From NCBI GenBank assembly GCA_040544425.1, contig JBEONO010000018.1, forward strand, positions 1-64,000: a DNA stretch of 64,000 nucleotides, in the 5' to 3' direction. The translations under genes were made by a program, and so were the position numbers. Positions 53,719-63,303 of this stretch are shown in pieces. This DNA comes from Solimicrobium sp040544425 (lineage in GTDB: Bacteria; Pseudomonadota; Gammaproteobacteria; Burkholderiales; Burkholderiaceae_D). The notes beneath the pieces were generated by a model, which was given only the letters and a program-made list of their open reading frames with translations, was not told the origin of the DNA and searched no databases. Numbering within the stretch: the first letter of the stretch is position 1; every line of letters begins with the position of its first letter.

Positions 53719-54823
53719 ATGGAAGCAGAACGCATCAACAGCATCGCCGCCCTACTGGCGGACCTCACCACCCGCGAAGCAGAACTTCGGAGGTATCTTT
53801 GACTACGATGTCAAGTCAGAGAAACTAGAACAAGTTAACGGAGAGATGGAAGACCCGAAGATCTGGGACGATCCGAAAAAAGCCCAGGAACTGGGTCGCG
53901 AAAAAAAATCCCTGGAATCGATTGTCCACACGCTGACCAAAATCGATACCGATTTGCGTGATGCCTCCGATCTGTTTGCCATGGCGCGCGAAGAACAGGA
54001 TGACGACACGCTGGAGGCGATTGAATCTGACGCCAACGAACTGCGTCTGCTGGTCGAAGGCATGGAATTTCGCCGCATGTTCAACAATCCGATGGATCCG
54101 AATAACTGCTTTATCGATATTCAATCCGGTGCCGGTGGTACTGAAGCACAGGATTGGGCGTCCATGATCTTGCGCCAGTATTTGCGCTATTGCGAACGCA
54201 AGGGTTTCAAGATCGAAGTACTGGAACAGTCGGATGGCGAGATTGCCGGCATCAAGACCGCTACGCTGAAAGTCGAAGGCGATTACGCCTACGGATTTTT
54301 GCGTACCGAAACCGGCGTGCATCGCCTCGTCAGAAAATCACCGTTCGATTCAGCCAATGGCCGCCACACCTCGTTCTGCAGTCTGTTCGTGTATCCGGAA
54401 GTCGACGACTCGATCGATATCGAAGTCAATCCGGCCGACGTGCGCGTCGACACGTATCGCGCTTCCGGTGCCGGTGGTCAGCACATTAACAAAACCGATT
54501 CCGCAGTGCGTCTGACCCACAACCCGACCGGGATCGTGGTGCAATGCCAGAATGACCGCAGCCAGCATCGTAACCGCGCCGAAGCCTGGGATATGCTGAA
54601 AGCCAAACTGTATGAACTGGAATTGCGTAACCGGATGAGCGAGCAACAAAAACTGGAAGATTCGAAGACCGATGTCGGGTGGGGTCATCAGATTCGTTCC
54701 TATGTGCTGGATCAGTCGCGCATCAAGGATTTACGCACCAACTTTGAAACGGGTAACACCAAGGCAGTCTTGGATGGCGATTTGGATGGGTTTATTGCGG
54801 CATCATTAAAACAAGGTGTTTAA
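53719..54823 (+). CDS. prfB: Peptide chain release factor 2, with programmed +1 frameshift
   Basis: The frame opens at ATG 53719 and meets an in-frame TGA at 53800-53802 after 27 codons. Slipping +1 at CTT TGA C joins the main frame at 53801, giving about 367 residues, equal to normal RF2. The GGQ loop (ASGAGGQHINKTDSA) and the codon-reading SPF tripeptide (RKSPFDS) are present. RF2 releases proteins at TGA and TAA, so low RF2 favours the frameshift and restores its level. lysS follows 29 bases on, the common prfB-lysS pair. Confidence 0.95.
53788..53803 (+). promoter_or_regulatory. prfB +1 frameshift signal
   Basis: CGGAGG (internal Shine-Dalgarno), then TAT CTT TGA C: the canonical spacing of three bases between the SD element and the CTT slippery codon. 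The stop TGA is followed by C, the weakest termination context. Confidence 0.95.
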
Positions 54824-54852
54824 AGCACTCCTGCCGAACTTGAAAGGTCAGA

Positions 54853-56388
54853 ATGAGTAACGAAGAACAAAGCACAAACAACGAAAATATTGTTGAAGAC
54901 AATTCCGTTTTTGCGGAACGTCGCGCCAAATTGGCGCAATTGCGTCTGGCAGGCAATGCCTTTCCAAACGACTTCCGTCCGCAAAACAATTGCGCCGAGC
55001 TGCAGGAAAAATATGGCGCACTGACGCGCGAGCAACTGGAGCCGATGGAGGTCGTTGTGTCGGTTGGCGGTCGGATGATGCTCAAACGTGAAGCCGGCAA
55101 GAAAGCTGCATTTGCGACGGTTCAAGATGCGTCCGGCAAATTGGCTGACGGTCGAATCCAACTCTACATCACGCAAGATAAAACCGGCGTGGCCGAAATG
55201 GAAGCATTTCTGCATTACGATCTGGGCGACATCCTTGGTGCCGAAGGTGTGCTGTTTAAAACCAAGACCGATGAGCTGACCATCAAAGTCACCAGGCTGC
55301 GTCTGCTGGCAAAATCGCTGCGCCCGCTGCCCGATAAATTTCATGGACTGGCCAATCAGGAAATGAAATACCGCCAGCGCTACGTCGATTTGATCATGAG
55401 CGAAGAAACCCGGCGCACCTTCAAAGCGCGCACCGCTGCCATGACGTCGATCCGCCAGTTCATGCAGGAACACGGCTTTATGGAAGTGGAAACGCCGATG
55501 CTGCACACCATTCCGGGTGGTGCCGCCGCCAAGCCGTTTATCACCCATCACAATGCGCTGGACATGCAGATGTTCTTGCGTATCGCGCCAGAACTGTATT
55601 TGAAGCGCCTGGTCGTCGGTGGTTTTGAACGTGTGTTTGAAGTCAATCGCAACTTCCGCAACGAAGGTGTCTCACCGCGTCACAATCCTGAATTCACGAT
55701 GATGGAGTTTTATGCCGCCTACACCGACTATCAGTGGATGATGGATTTCACCGAACAGGTGATCCGCAAAGCTGCCATTGATGCGCACGGCACTGCCAAC
55801 CTCACCTATCAGGGTCGCGAACTGGATTTGAGCAAACCGTTTGAACGTCTGACGATTGTCGAAGCGATCAACAAATACGCGCCAGGTTATACGAACGACC
55901 AATTGCAGGATGCAGCGTTCGTGACCAAAGAATTGGCCAGATTTGGCGTCAAGCCGTTTGCCACTTCCGGATTGGGCGCATTGCAATTGGCCCTGTTTGA
56001 AGAAACTGCTGAAGCGCAATTGTGGAACCCGACCTACATCATCGACTATCCGATCGAAGTCTCGCCGTTGGCACGCGCCTCCGACAAACATGCCGGTATC
56101 ACCGAGCGGTTTGAGTTATTCATGACCGGACGCGAAATCGCCAACGGCTTTTCTGAATTGAATGATCCGGAAGACCAGGCAGCACGCTTTAAAGCCCAGG
56201 TCGCCGCCAAAGAGGCTGGCGATGAAGAAGCCATGTATTATGATGCCGATTACATCCGTGCCCTCGAATACGGCATGCCTCCGACCGGAGGCTGTGGAAT
56301 CGGTATCGACAGGTTGATGATGTTGATTACTGACTCACCAAATATTCGTGATGTCATTCTGTTCCCACACTTACGACGCGAAGATTAA
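54853..56388 (+). CDS. lysS: Lysyl-tRNA synthetase, class II
   Basis: 511 residues: an N-terminal OB-fold (about 65-160) and the class II core with motif 1 (GFMEVETPML), motif 2 (FEVNRNFRNEGVSPRHNPEFTMMEFY) and motif 3 (GCGIGIDRLMML). It charges tRNA-Lys in the cytoplasm. It is followed five bases later by the NarL-type regulator. Confidence 0.96.
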   Translation: MSNEEQSTNNENIVEDNSVFAERRAKLAQLRLAGNAFPNDFRPQNNCAELQEKYGALTREQLEPMEVVVSVGGRMMLKREAGKKAAFATVQDASGKLADGRIQLYITQDKTGVAEMEAFLHYDLGDILGAEGVLFKTKTDELTIKVTRLRLLAKSLRPLPDKFHGLANQEMKYRQRYVDLIMSEETRRTFKARTAAMTSIRQFMQEHGFMEVETPMLHTIPGGAAAKPFITHHNALDMQMFLRIAPELYLKRLVVGGFERVFEVNRNFRNEGVSPRHNPEFTMMEFYAAYTDYQWMMDFTEQVIRKAAIDAHGTANLTYQGRELDLSKPFERLTIVEAINKYAPGYTNDQLQDAAFVTKELARFGVKPFATSGLGALQLALFEETAEAQLWNPTYIIDYPIEVSPLARASDKHAGITERFELFMTGREIANGFSELNDPEDQAARFKAQVAAKEAGDEEAMYYDADYIRALEYGMPPTGGCGIGIDRLMMLITDSPNIRDVILFPHLRRED

Positions 56389-56393
56389 CCACC

Positions 56394-57035
56394 ATGATCC
56401 GCATCCTGATTGCAGACGACCACACCATCATGCGCGAAGGTTTGAAGCGCATTCTGGAAGGTGAGCCGAATATTCAGATCGTCGCTGAAGCAGTCGACGG
56501 TCTGGATGCTCTGCAAAAGGTGCGCGCCGGTGGCATCGATTTGATTCTGCTGGATTTGTCGATGCCAGGTCGCAGCGGTGTCGATCTGATTCGCCAGATC
56601 AAGGAAGAAGCCCCCAAATTACCGATACTGATACTCACCATGCACGAAGAAGAACAGTATGCGGTGCGCGCGATTCGTGCCGGTGCCAGCGGTTACCTGA
56701 CCAAGGAAAGCGCCGGACTGGAATTGATGAATGCAATCCTGCGCATTGCTTCAGGTCGTCCTTACATCAGCACCGCCGTGGCAGAACAATTGGCGATGAA
56801 CCTGATGCCAGATGACGTCCCCCTTCCACACAAAACCCTGTCGGATCGCGAATTTGAAATTTTTCAGTTGCTGGTACAAGGCAAAGGTTTGACTGAAATC
56901 GCTGACGGCCTGTTCTTGAGCGTCAAGACCGTCAGCACTCACAAGACCCGGATTCTGGTCAAAATGCGCATGAAAAATCTCACCGAACTGGTTCAATATG
57001 CGGTTTTGCACCAGCTGATCGCGACGCGCAATTAA
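56394..57035 (+). CDS. NarL/FixJ-type response regulator
   Basis: 213 residues: receiver with D8/D9, phospho-acceptor D54 (ILLDLSMPGRSG), T/K switch residues, and a C-terminal LuxR helix-turn-helix (LSDREFEIFQLLVQGKGLTEIADGLFLSVKTVSTHKTRI). No kinase is adjacent; the HisKA_3 kinase at 17.4 kb is of the type that pairs with this class. Its position right after lysS suggests read-through from the prfB-lysS unit. Confidence 0.9.
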   Translation: MIRILIADDHTIMREGLKRILEGEPNIQIVAEAVDGLDALQKVRAGGIDLILLDLSMPGRSGVDLIRQIKEEAPKLPILILTMHEEEQYAVRAIRAGASGYLTKESAGLELMNAILRIASGRPYISTAVAEQLAMNLMPDDVPLPHKTLSDREFEIFQLLVQGKGLTEIADGLFLSVKTVSTHKTRILVKMRMKNLTELVQYAVLHQLIATRN

Positions 57036-57058
57036 TCGCTGATCAGACTGATCTCCTG

Positions 57059-58393
57059 TTACTTGTTAGCCGAACGCTGAACGGTATACCCGTCTGACAA
57101 GGTATTCAGGAACGCCACAACATCGTTGATCTCTGAAGCGTTCAATCTAGGTTTATTGCCGGGCAGCGGCGCAAACGGAGCTTCGACGTTGACGTTCTTG
57201 CGATATTGCACAGGCAGATCGTCATACAGATTGACTTTACCGTCAGCAGCGCGTGAATACCATTTTTCAGGCGTGATATCGCGGTTGACATAGAATTCAA
57301 CCACCTTGTGCAGTGAATGCATGGCACCGTTATGAAAATAACTCTTGCGCAGTGCCACGTTGCGCAGGGTTGGCGTGCGGAACAGTCCGCAATATTCAGC
57401 TCGGTCTCTCAGATCTATCCGCAGCGGACCGCATAATCCCAAATCAAAAAAAGCCGGATTGGCGTTGGCAGGAATTGCCGGATTGCGCGGCACAGCCAAC
57501 GCAACAAAACCAAAATCGGTAAATACCGGAAGGTGGCTGGCCACACTTTTATGCGTGTCGGTATGACAGCTGGCGCAGTTTCCCTTTTTGATGTCATTGA
57601 ACAGATCCAGTCCGCGTTTCTCGCTCGGCGTAAAATTGGCCTGGTCCTGCAGATAGGCGTCAAACTTGCTGGTAAAAGGATGAAAATCTTCCTCGGACTG
57701 TTCGAACATTTCAATCGCCACAGTCATCCACCCGACTGCCGCGTCGGTATTGTCAAACACGTTCTCGCCTGGAGCACTGACGATTTCGCTGAACTCTTTC
57801 GCGTAGTTTGACTTGCTCAAGCGTTCGGCAATCTCGGTGGTGCTCGAGTTCGCCATTTCGTTCCTGTCCATCAAGGGCATCAAGGCCTGGTCATGTCCGG
57901 AATTAACGCGACCATCCCAGGTCCGTCCACCAGTCGGCCCTTGGTCATCTTTGCCACCGGTCACTTCCGGCTCATAAAAGTGTTCAGTAAAATTAATCGG
58001 TGAATGCAGATAGCGCAGCGATGGGGTATTGCGAAATCCCATGCTGGTCATTCCCGGGCCGCCGGGTTGCACGGCAAGATTATTGGTCGGACCATAGGCA
58101 TTGGCTGGACTGTGGCAGGTGGCGCAGGACATTTTTCCATTGGATGATAAACCGGCGTCATTAAAAATCTTGCGCCCCAGCGTCATCAACTGAGCCGGTG
58201 TCGGTCGATCGCCATAGGCCATCGGAAAATACATTTCCGCGCCAACAGTCATCAAGTCGGTACCGCTGCACGCTTTCGAAACAGTCGAAACGGCATAGGT
58301 TCCTGTCAGCAAACAGCAAATCAGCAGCGCAACGACATATTTGCGTTGCCCACATATTTTCTTTACCAGATTCATTGGCTTGGTCATTCTCAT
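57059..58393 (-). CDS. Di-haem cytochrome c peroxidase / MauG family protein
   Basis: 444 residues with an N-terminal signal/anchor (about 17-36) and two c-type haem sites, CATCH (90-94) and CASCH (273-277). The typical CCP blocks FRNTPSLRYL and FRTPTLRNVALRKSYFHNGAMHSL are present. It acts in the periplasm, reducing peroxide or carrying out MauG-like oxidation. An in-frame ATG at 58375 would shorten the n-region. It converges with the NarL-type regulator. Confidence 0.88.
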   Translation of the reverse strand: MRMTKPMNLVKKICGQRKYVVALLICCLLTGTYAVSTVSKACSGTDLMTVGAEMYFPMAYGDRPTPAQLMTLGRKIFNDAGLSSNGKMSCATCHSPANAYGPTNNLAVQPGGPGMTSMGFRNTPSLRYLHSPINFTEHFYEPEVTGGKDDQGPTGGRTWDGRVNSGHDQALMPLMDRNEMANSSTTEIAERLSKSNYAKEFSEIVSAPGENVFDNTDAAVGWMTVAIEMFEQSEEDFHPFTSKFDAYLQDQANFTPSEKRGLDLFNDIKKGNCASCHTDTHKSVASHLPVFTDFGFVALAVPRNPAIPANANPAFFDLGLCGPLRIDLRDRAEYCGLFRTPTLRNVALRKSYFHNGAMHSLHKVVEFYVNRDITPEKWYSRAADGKVNLYDDLPVQYRKNVNVEAPFAPLPGNKPRLNASEINDVVAFLNTLSDGYTVQRSANK

Positions 58394-58512
58394 TTTTACT
58401 GCCGTCTCAGATTGAGTTTGAAGTATCCGGCCAAGAGCAGATCCTGGCTGTAGCGAAGCATCAATTTAGCCGATTTCAATGACTGCTTGATTACCTGTGT
58501 TGATGAGTGACA

Positions 58513-58533
58513 TCCCCCGCGCCGGGCGGGGGA
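58513..58533. terminator. GC-rich hairpin after the PEP-CTERM gene
   Basis: TCCCCCGC (58513-58520) and GCGGGGGA (58526-58533) form an eight-pair stem with a five-base loop, 20 bases past the PEP-CTERM stop on the minus strand. There is no T-run, so termination would be imperfect. Confidence 0.35.
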
Positions 58534-58553
58534 GTAATCAAGTGCGGAAACAA

Positions 58554-59213
58554 TCAGGCGAATGCTGTTGTCGATTTGCTGCCTGAACGACGCGATGCCA
58601 GGAAACCAACGACACCAAGACCCAACAACATCATCAGCCATTCATCGGCTTCAGGCACGGCAGCAATTGAGGTCACTGTCAGCCCAAAATTCAAGTCCTT
58701 GGCCAGTCCGGTGCCAGAAATATTGCGATATGAATAGCTGCTGCCACCGTTCGCAGAGAACGCTGTGTTGGCAAGTAAGCTGGCAGCACCTGTTGGTGCA
58801 AAAAAGGTAGTCGCTTGATCACCAGTGACTTCAAGACCAACCCAGTATGTTCCACCAGTGACTGCCCAGTTCAAATTGGACAACCCATTCCAGCCGTCAG
58901 TACCACTATAAGTGGCGGTACCGGAATACAGTAAATTACCGAGTTGATTATTGCTGGTGTTACCGTACAGGGTAATATTGAAATTATCTCCCGCAGCGCC
59001 GAACGGATCTAGCAAATAGGCCTGAATCGAGCTGATTGCCTGCGGACCAGTCAAGGTTATTTGGCCATCCAGAAAATCGTTACTGTCGATGATCGTTGAA
59101 CCGACCGCCGAATTGCTTACCGGACCAGTCGTAATGACGTTGGTCGTTGCCGACGCGGAACCGGCTGCCAGCAGTGCCAGAACTGCGGCACCAAACAAAG
59201 TTTCTTTAAACAT
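58554..59213 (-). CDS. PEP-CTERM sorted extracellular protein
   Basis: 219 residues: signal peptide (cut after ASA, near 22), a beta-rich Gly/Asn/Ser/Thr body, then VPEADEW, a hydrophobic helix and ASRRS, which is the PEP-CTERM sorting tail read by an exosortase. A ten-residue tail follows the Arg pair. No exosortase (EpsH/XrtA) is in the window. It follows the phosphoesterase gene by 26 bases on the same strand. Confidence 0.87.
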   Translation of the reverse strand: MFKETLFGAAVLALLAAGSASATTNVITTGPVSNSAVGSTIIDSNDFLDGQITLTGPQAISSIQAYLLDPFGAAGDNFNITLYGNTSNNQLGNLLYSGTATYSGTDGWNGLSNLNWAVTGGTYWVGLEVTGDQATTFFAPTGAASLLANTAFSANGGSSYSYRNISGTGLAKDLNFGLTVTSIAAVPEADEWLMMLLGLGVVGFLASRRSGSKSTTAFA

Positions 59214-59239
59214 GATGTCTTCCTGTTCTTATGAGTAAA

Positions 59240-60583
59240 TCAGTGCAACCAGATATTTGCCAGAACCTGGCTCGAACCGTAGTTCTCGTCAAAGCCGTAG
59301 GCAGTCAGCTGTACTGAACCACTTTGGTGAATACGAACTTCGGCCCATGCATACATACGATCAACAGGATTGGCAGCAGGAGAGATGGCCTCTTCAAACG
59401 GTGAACCGCCTGAACCGACCAGCACTTCGTAAGCCGCGCTTGAACCCAGTGTTGCCAGGTTAGGTTGCTGTACATTAAAGATGTGCTCGTGGCCGGAGAA
59501 ATAAGTCGCATTGTACTGTTCGATGACACTCCAGAAATCATTGCGGTTGTACGGTGCCGCAACGCCATTCAATGTAACGATGGTGTTATCGATTCCGGAA
59601 AACGTCGTAATGGCTTTACCGGTAGTTGGATTGACGTATTGGTAGGTATGCGCAGGTTTGTGTCCAAACACGAAAAAGCGTGGTGCTGGTTTTCCGGCGG
59701 CCTGGGCGCGTGCTGAAGCAGCAGCGAAATCATTCGCCAACCAGACGGCAGGCGCACGGGCATCAACACCAACAGCGTCAGTATTGACGATCGCGAAGTG
59801 ATGGCCTTTGAAATCAAAACTGTAGCTCAAGCCGGTTTGGTCAGTCGTGTAGGTCTTGGACGGCTCGGAATTGGCCAGGGTATCGCCGATGTTTGGCTTG
59901 TTGCTAGGGTCCCAGTAAACATCTGTCGCCGCTGCACCGGTGATGCTGATCAGGCGGTTCGTATCCAGAATCAGGTCGCTCATTTGATCGCGCCAGATAT
60001 TTTCATTTCCCTGGATCGCAATTTTGCCGCATGATTTGCATTGCGTTTCATGGTTGCCCGGGACAGGAACGACATACGTGCCCGTTTCCATCAGATTCGC
60101 CGTCATGCCGCGCCAGTAGCTGTACTGCTGATAGAAATCAGTGGTGTCGGTATTGAGACCCGCTGGCAAATTCGCAGGTGTCCAGACGCCGCTGTTATTA
60201 AATCCAACGCCCTTGCTGTTCGTAGTATGAGGCAGCGCTGTTCCGTTACCATAACCCATTACCATATCGCCATTAAAAAACAGCAGATTGGCCTTGTGTG
60301 AACTGATCGTGCGGAAGATACGTGTGATCGCTTTTGTATTGTTGAGCCAATGCGCATCCTGGCCAGTCAGACCGGTCAGATTTGTGGCATTGACACCGGT
60401 ATTATTCACCGCACCGCTATTTGCCTGAGACACGTCCAGAGTCACTGGATCCTGACGCGAGTCACCGACTGTCGCGAAAGTCAAAACAACTGGATCAGCA
60501 GTCTGTGCCAACGCGGCATTGCCAAACATCGCAATGGCAACTGTTGCCAACGCTGTTTTGATAAATAATTTTTGCGAAAACAT
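59240..60583 (-). CDS. Exported calcineurin-like metallophosphoesterase
   Basis: 447 residues with a signal peptide (cut after ALA, near 26). The metal motifs are spread as in this fold: GDSR, FFNGDMV, GNHET, FGHKPAH and SGHEH. CKSCGK may form a disulfide. It is probably a periplasmic or outer phosphatase, like the purple acid type. It is the first gene of a pair with the PEP-CTERM protein. Confidence 0.87.
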   Translation of the reverse strand: MFSQKLFIKTALATVAIAMFGNAALAQTADPVVLTFATVGDSRQDPVTLDVSQANSGAVNNTGVNATNLTGLTGQDAHWLNNTKAITRIFRTISSHKANLLFFNGDMVMGYGNGTALPHTTNSKGVGFNNSGVWTPANLPAGLNTDTTDFYQQYSYWRGMTANLMETGTYVVPVPGNHETQCKSCGKIAIQGNENIWRDQMSDLILDTNRLISITGAAATDVYWDPSNKPNIGDTLANSEPSKTYTTDQTGLSYSFDFKGHHFAIVNTDAVGVDARAPAVWLANDFAAASARAQAAGKPAPRFFVFGHKPAHTYQYVNPTTGKAITTFSGIDNTIVTLNGVAAPYNRNDFWSVIEQYNATYFSGHEHIFNVQQPNLATLGSSAAYEVLVGSGGSPFEEAISPAANPVDRMYAWAEVRIHQSGSVQLTAYGFDENYGSSQVLANIWLH

Positions 60584-61197
60584 TTTTTCTCCCGAATATT
60601 ATTAAAATTTTGAAACCAGAATTGTTACGTAGCGAGCGCAAATCAAAGCCATCCCATGTTGTTCAATGATGAGATTTCAGGACAAATGCACACCCCCCTG
60701 CTAATCGAACGACACGAGTTTATAGAAAAAGTGTGGCATGTTTATACGTGTACAAATGTTAAAACATAGTCTGTTCGGACTAGTTATTGTCAGCGGATGT
60801 CATGGAAGGACATAGCCGGGCCGGCATGTCCAGGAATGGATGTTCAATGAGATTCAGAATTGTTTGAACTATAAAAAGCGCGCCACCGATATGTCGACTT
60901 GCCCGACCACGTCTTGTGGTGAACAACAGCAGCAATGAGTTCAATTAGGGCACCGATCAACACAAAGCGCGCTGTCTCAACCTGAAAGACCAGAATTACT
61001 TTAATAAAAAGAATCGCAGCAAAATTTATTTTGTAATGCCGGATTCAATTTCGTACGACTGAGATCGGAGACAACTTTAAAACGAAATTCAGTGATGGTA
61101 ATATTTTTGCATCCTGAATGGCACGCCCAAGTCACTGCATCTCGCCATTCTCTTAGCCATTAATGGTTTTTTGTTTTCCGTCGAAGAGAGGTGAAAA
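60584..61197. other. Large AT-rich intergenic region
   Basis: 614 bases without a credible gene. On the right, AGAGGTG precedes the ATG at 61198. No RNA gene, repeat array or attachment site is seen. It must contain the two divergent promoters, for the phosphoesterase (left) and the 621-residue protein (right). Confidence 0.5.
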
Positions 61198-63063
61198 ATG
61201 CTGACAGTATCCACATCAACTGGCTGGATGAGTAAACAAATCAGCCAGCAACGTATTTCCAAAGTAGTAAAAGCAGCTCAGGAACATGCAGCAAAAACAG
61301 AAGCAACCGAAACAACAGAACCAGCAGAAAAATCAGATGACCCCAAATATATGGGACCAATGGACCGTTTTGTTGACCATTACCTGTGTGGTGGCGCAAA
61401 AAAATCTGCTTTGGACAATCTATATGACTTGTCATTCAATACCGCCCTGCTAGAACAAGAACTGGGCAAGGATGAACAGACAATAAATCAGAGTCGAATC
61501 GAGCGTTATATAAGCCAGATCAAAGAGAGCAAAACGAGGCTGCGCATCCTGACAGAAGGAAAATCCATCGAATTTGGGGAAAAGGGTTATTCCCCAATCA
61601 TTGGCAAGAACGCCTTTCTGATAGTGAGAAAAAGTGATCAATTAAGCCCAAGCGGTATTGAACTGGTTCAGCTTAAGTCTAAAGCAGCGACCAGAAACCC
61701 TTCGCCAACCGGTCTTCCCACTTTTCTCAACCCCGAACAAATCAGCCACACGGATTTAAATTTACTAAACGCCAAAGGTGCGTTCGTTTGCGCTAATGAG
61801 ACTTACGCGATTCGATTTACCGATGACAACGAGCCGGTCCTGATGACGGAAAGCACTAACAGCCTGACAGCGCAAATTCAGGAACGACTGTCCGCACTAT
61901 GGATCAATAGCGAGGCGAGGCGTGAATTAGAAGATTTGGATTTGGTTCGACTTGGTAGCATCACCGACTTGAATTTAAAACCCAGTTTCCTCGATACTTG
62001 GGATGAAGGAGCCCGGAAAAATGCTCAGTTATATCTTGCCAAAACTTGGGAGCCGACGGCAAAGACAATCAATCAAAAATATCTTGCAACTATTGAGCGG
62101 ATCCGGGCACCGATCATTAAAGAATATGTAGCCCTGCGAAGCGAAATTGCGCGCCTGGCTGATAACAGAAACCCCTCGGTTGCGGACCGAAAACGTTTGT
62201 TTGAACTACAGGCTCTAACAACTGCCTTACTAAAAAAATTAAATACTGCCAATACGAATATTGGACGTATCAATGTGCAATTCGAGCGATTGATTTCGAT
62301 CCTGACACAATGCAAAAACCTAACGATGGTCGATATACTTACCAAACGCATTGCCCTGTTTTCAGCCCATCTTTGCAAAATTTCTGAATCTAACCCTGAC
62401 AGTCAGGATATGCCTGAACTGAACACATTATTCCGTATTCAGGAAGGATTCCTTGATCATTTTGGTCCAAGCCAACTGGCGCAGTGCGATCAAATTCTAA
62501 ATTCGCCCATGCATGAAATTGCAGAAGCAAATGCCCAAAGGGCACCGGAGTTGCATATCCCAATTCAGGGATTGGTTGATTCCCTGAAAGACCCTTTTAA
62601 TTCTTGGGATCAGGTTCATAGTCAAATGCAGACTTGTCACGACCAGCAGGTAGAATTGGATACCAATCGATTTACACAAGTAGACATATTGGTGAGGCTC
62701 AATGCAGTTTTGCAAAATCTTATCGACTTTACAGATGGTTTGAATAGACCGGGTAATCAGTTGAAAACTTATTTCCAACCTGTGACCTATACCCATTTCG
62801 TTTATTTACTAAAACTGAGAAACGTACTGGCGGATGGCAGAAATCTGTATTCCAGACGGGAACTTGAGGAGATGCAGGAAGACATCCATTCCAACCTCAA
62901 ACCGCTGCTCCTTGAAAATTCCCAACTAGAAAAACAGAAGGAGAAATTGACATTTTTCCAATCGTTAAAGACCTTCGATGTTCTGTTAAATCCGGATCAG
63001 ACATTTATGGACTATGAAGAATGGTGTCTGACTCAAAGTCGGAAAAACACGTCAATCCAATAG
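61198..63063 (+). CDS. Large helical protein of unknown family, candidate effector
   Basis: 621 residues, AT-rich codon use unlike the surroundings, no signal peptide or membrane helix. The first 28 residues are rich in Ser, Thr and Gln without acidic residues (MLTVSTSTGWMSKQISQQ). Then comes an acidic/Thr-rich linker and a segment DRFVDHYLCGGAKKSALDNL (55-74) that weakly recalls the WEKI-DFF region of SPI-2-type Salmonella effectors. A beta-rich part (about 120-225) and long helices with many Leu/Gln/Glu (240-600) follow. AGAGGTG supports the start. I do not recognise a known domain; secretion or host action is inference from composition. Confidence 0.6.
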   Translation: MLTVSTSTGWMSKQISQQRISKVVKAAQEHAAKTEATETTEPAEKSDDPKYMGPMDRFVDHYLCGGAKKSALDNLYDLSFNTALLEQELGKDEQTINQSRIERYISQIKESKTRLRILTEGKSIEFGEKGYSPIIGKNAFLIVRKSDQLSPSGIELVQLKSKAATRNPSPTGLPTFLNPEQISHTDLNLLNAKGAFVCANETYAIRFTDDNEPVLMTESTNSLTAQIQERLSALWINSEARRELEDLDLVRLGSITDLNLKPSFLDTWDEGARKNAQLYLAKTWEPTAKTINQKYLATIERIRAPIIKEYVALRSEIARLADNRNPSVADRKRLFELQALTTALLKKLNTANTNIGRINVQFERLISILTQCKNLTMVDILTKRIALFSAHLCKISESNPDSQDMPELNTLFRIQEGFLDHFGPSQLAQCDQILNSPMHEIAEANAQRAPELHIPIQGLVDSLKDPFNSWDQVHSQMQTCHDQQVELDTNRFTQVDILVRLNAVLQNLIDFTDGLNRPGNQLKTYFQPVTYTHFVYLLKLRNVLADGRNLYSRRELEEMQEDIHSNLKPLLLENSQLEKQKEKLTFFQSLKTFDVLLNPDQTFMDYEEWCLTQSRKNTSIQ

Positions 63064-63144
63064 GCATTCAAATTGAATTGAGCCTGTAAATAAATTCGTG
63101 TAAATGTCCAGGTCCTGTTAACCACTCATTGCGGATACTGACCG

Positions 63145-63303
63145 ATGGACCTCTTAATGAATGGAGAAAAACTGAAGGGGCTGGCAAGCGAACTTGCTAA
63201 AGACATCAAGATAGAAGCCTACCTGAATGTCCTTTCCAAGGAACTGCTCAAACTCACCGCAGCGCGGAAGGCTCGAAGGAAATCCCGGCATTTGAGCGCT
63301 TGA
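63145..63303 (+). pseudogene. IS256-family transposase 5' remnant
   Basis: A 52-residue frame reads MDLLMNGEKLKGLASELAKD and then a stretch like IKTEADLN.FSK.L.KLT, which is the start of IS256-type transposases. The rest breaks off after KLTAARKARRK and meets a stop. No full insertion sequence or terminal repeats are visible. It sits between the 621-residue gene and the partial hydrolase, a sign of past mobile-element activity. Confidence 0.7.

Noticed and set aside
60600..60670. Sigma-54-like TGGC...GC element upstream of the phosphoesterase gene (minus strand)
   Set aside because: The GG-to-GC spacing is nine instead of the required ten bases and the inner positions do not match.
63063..63086. 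Small hairpin AGGC...TTCAA/TTGAA...GCCT after the 621-residue gene
   Set aside because: Short, interrupted stem without a T-run; not convincing as a terminator.
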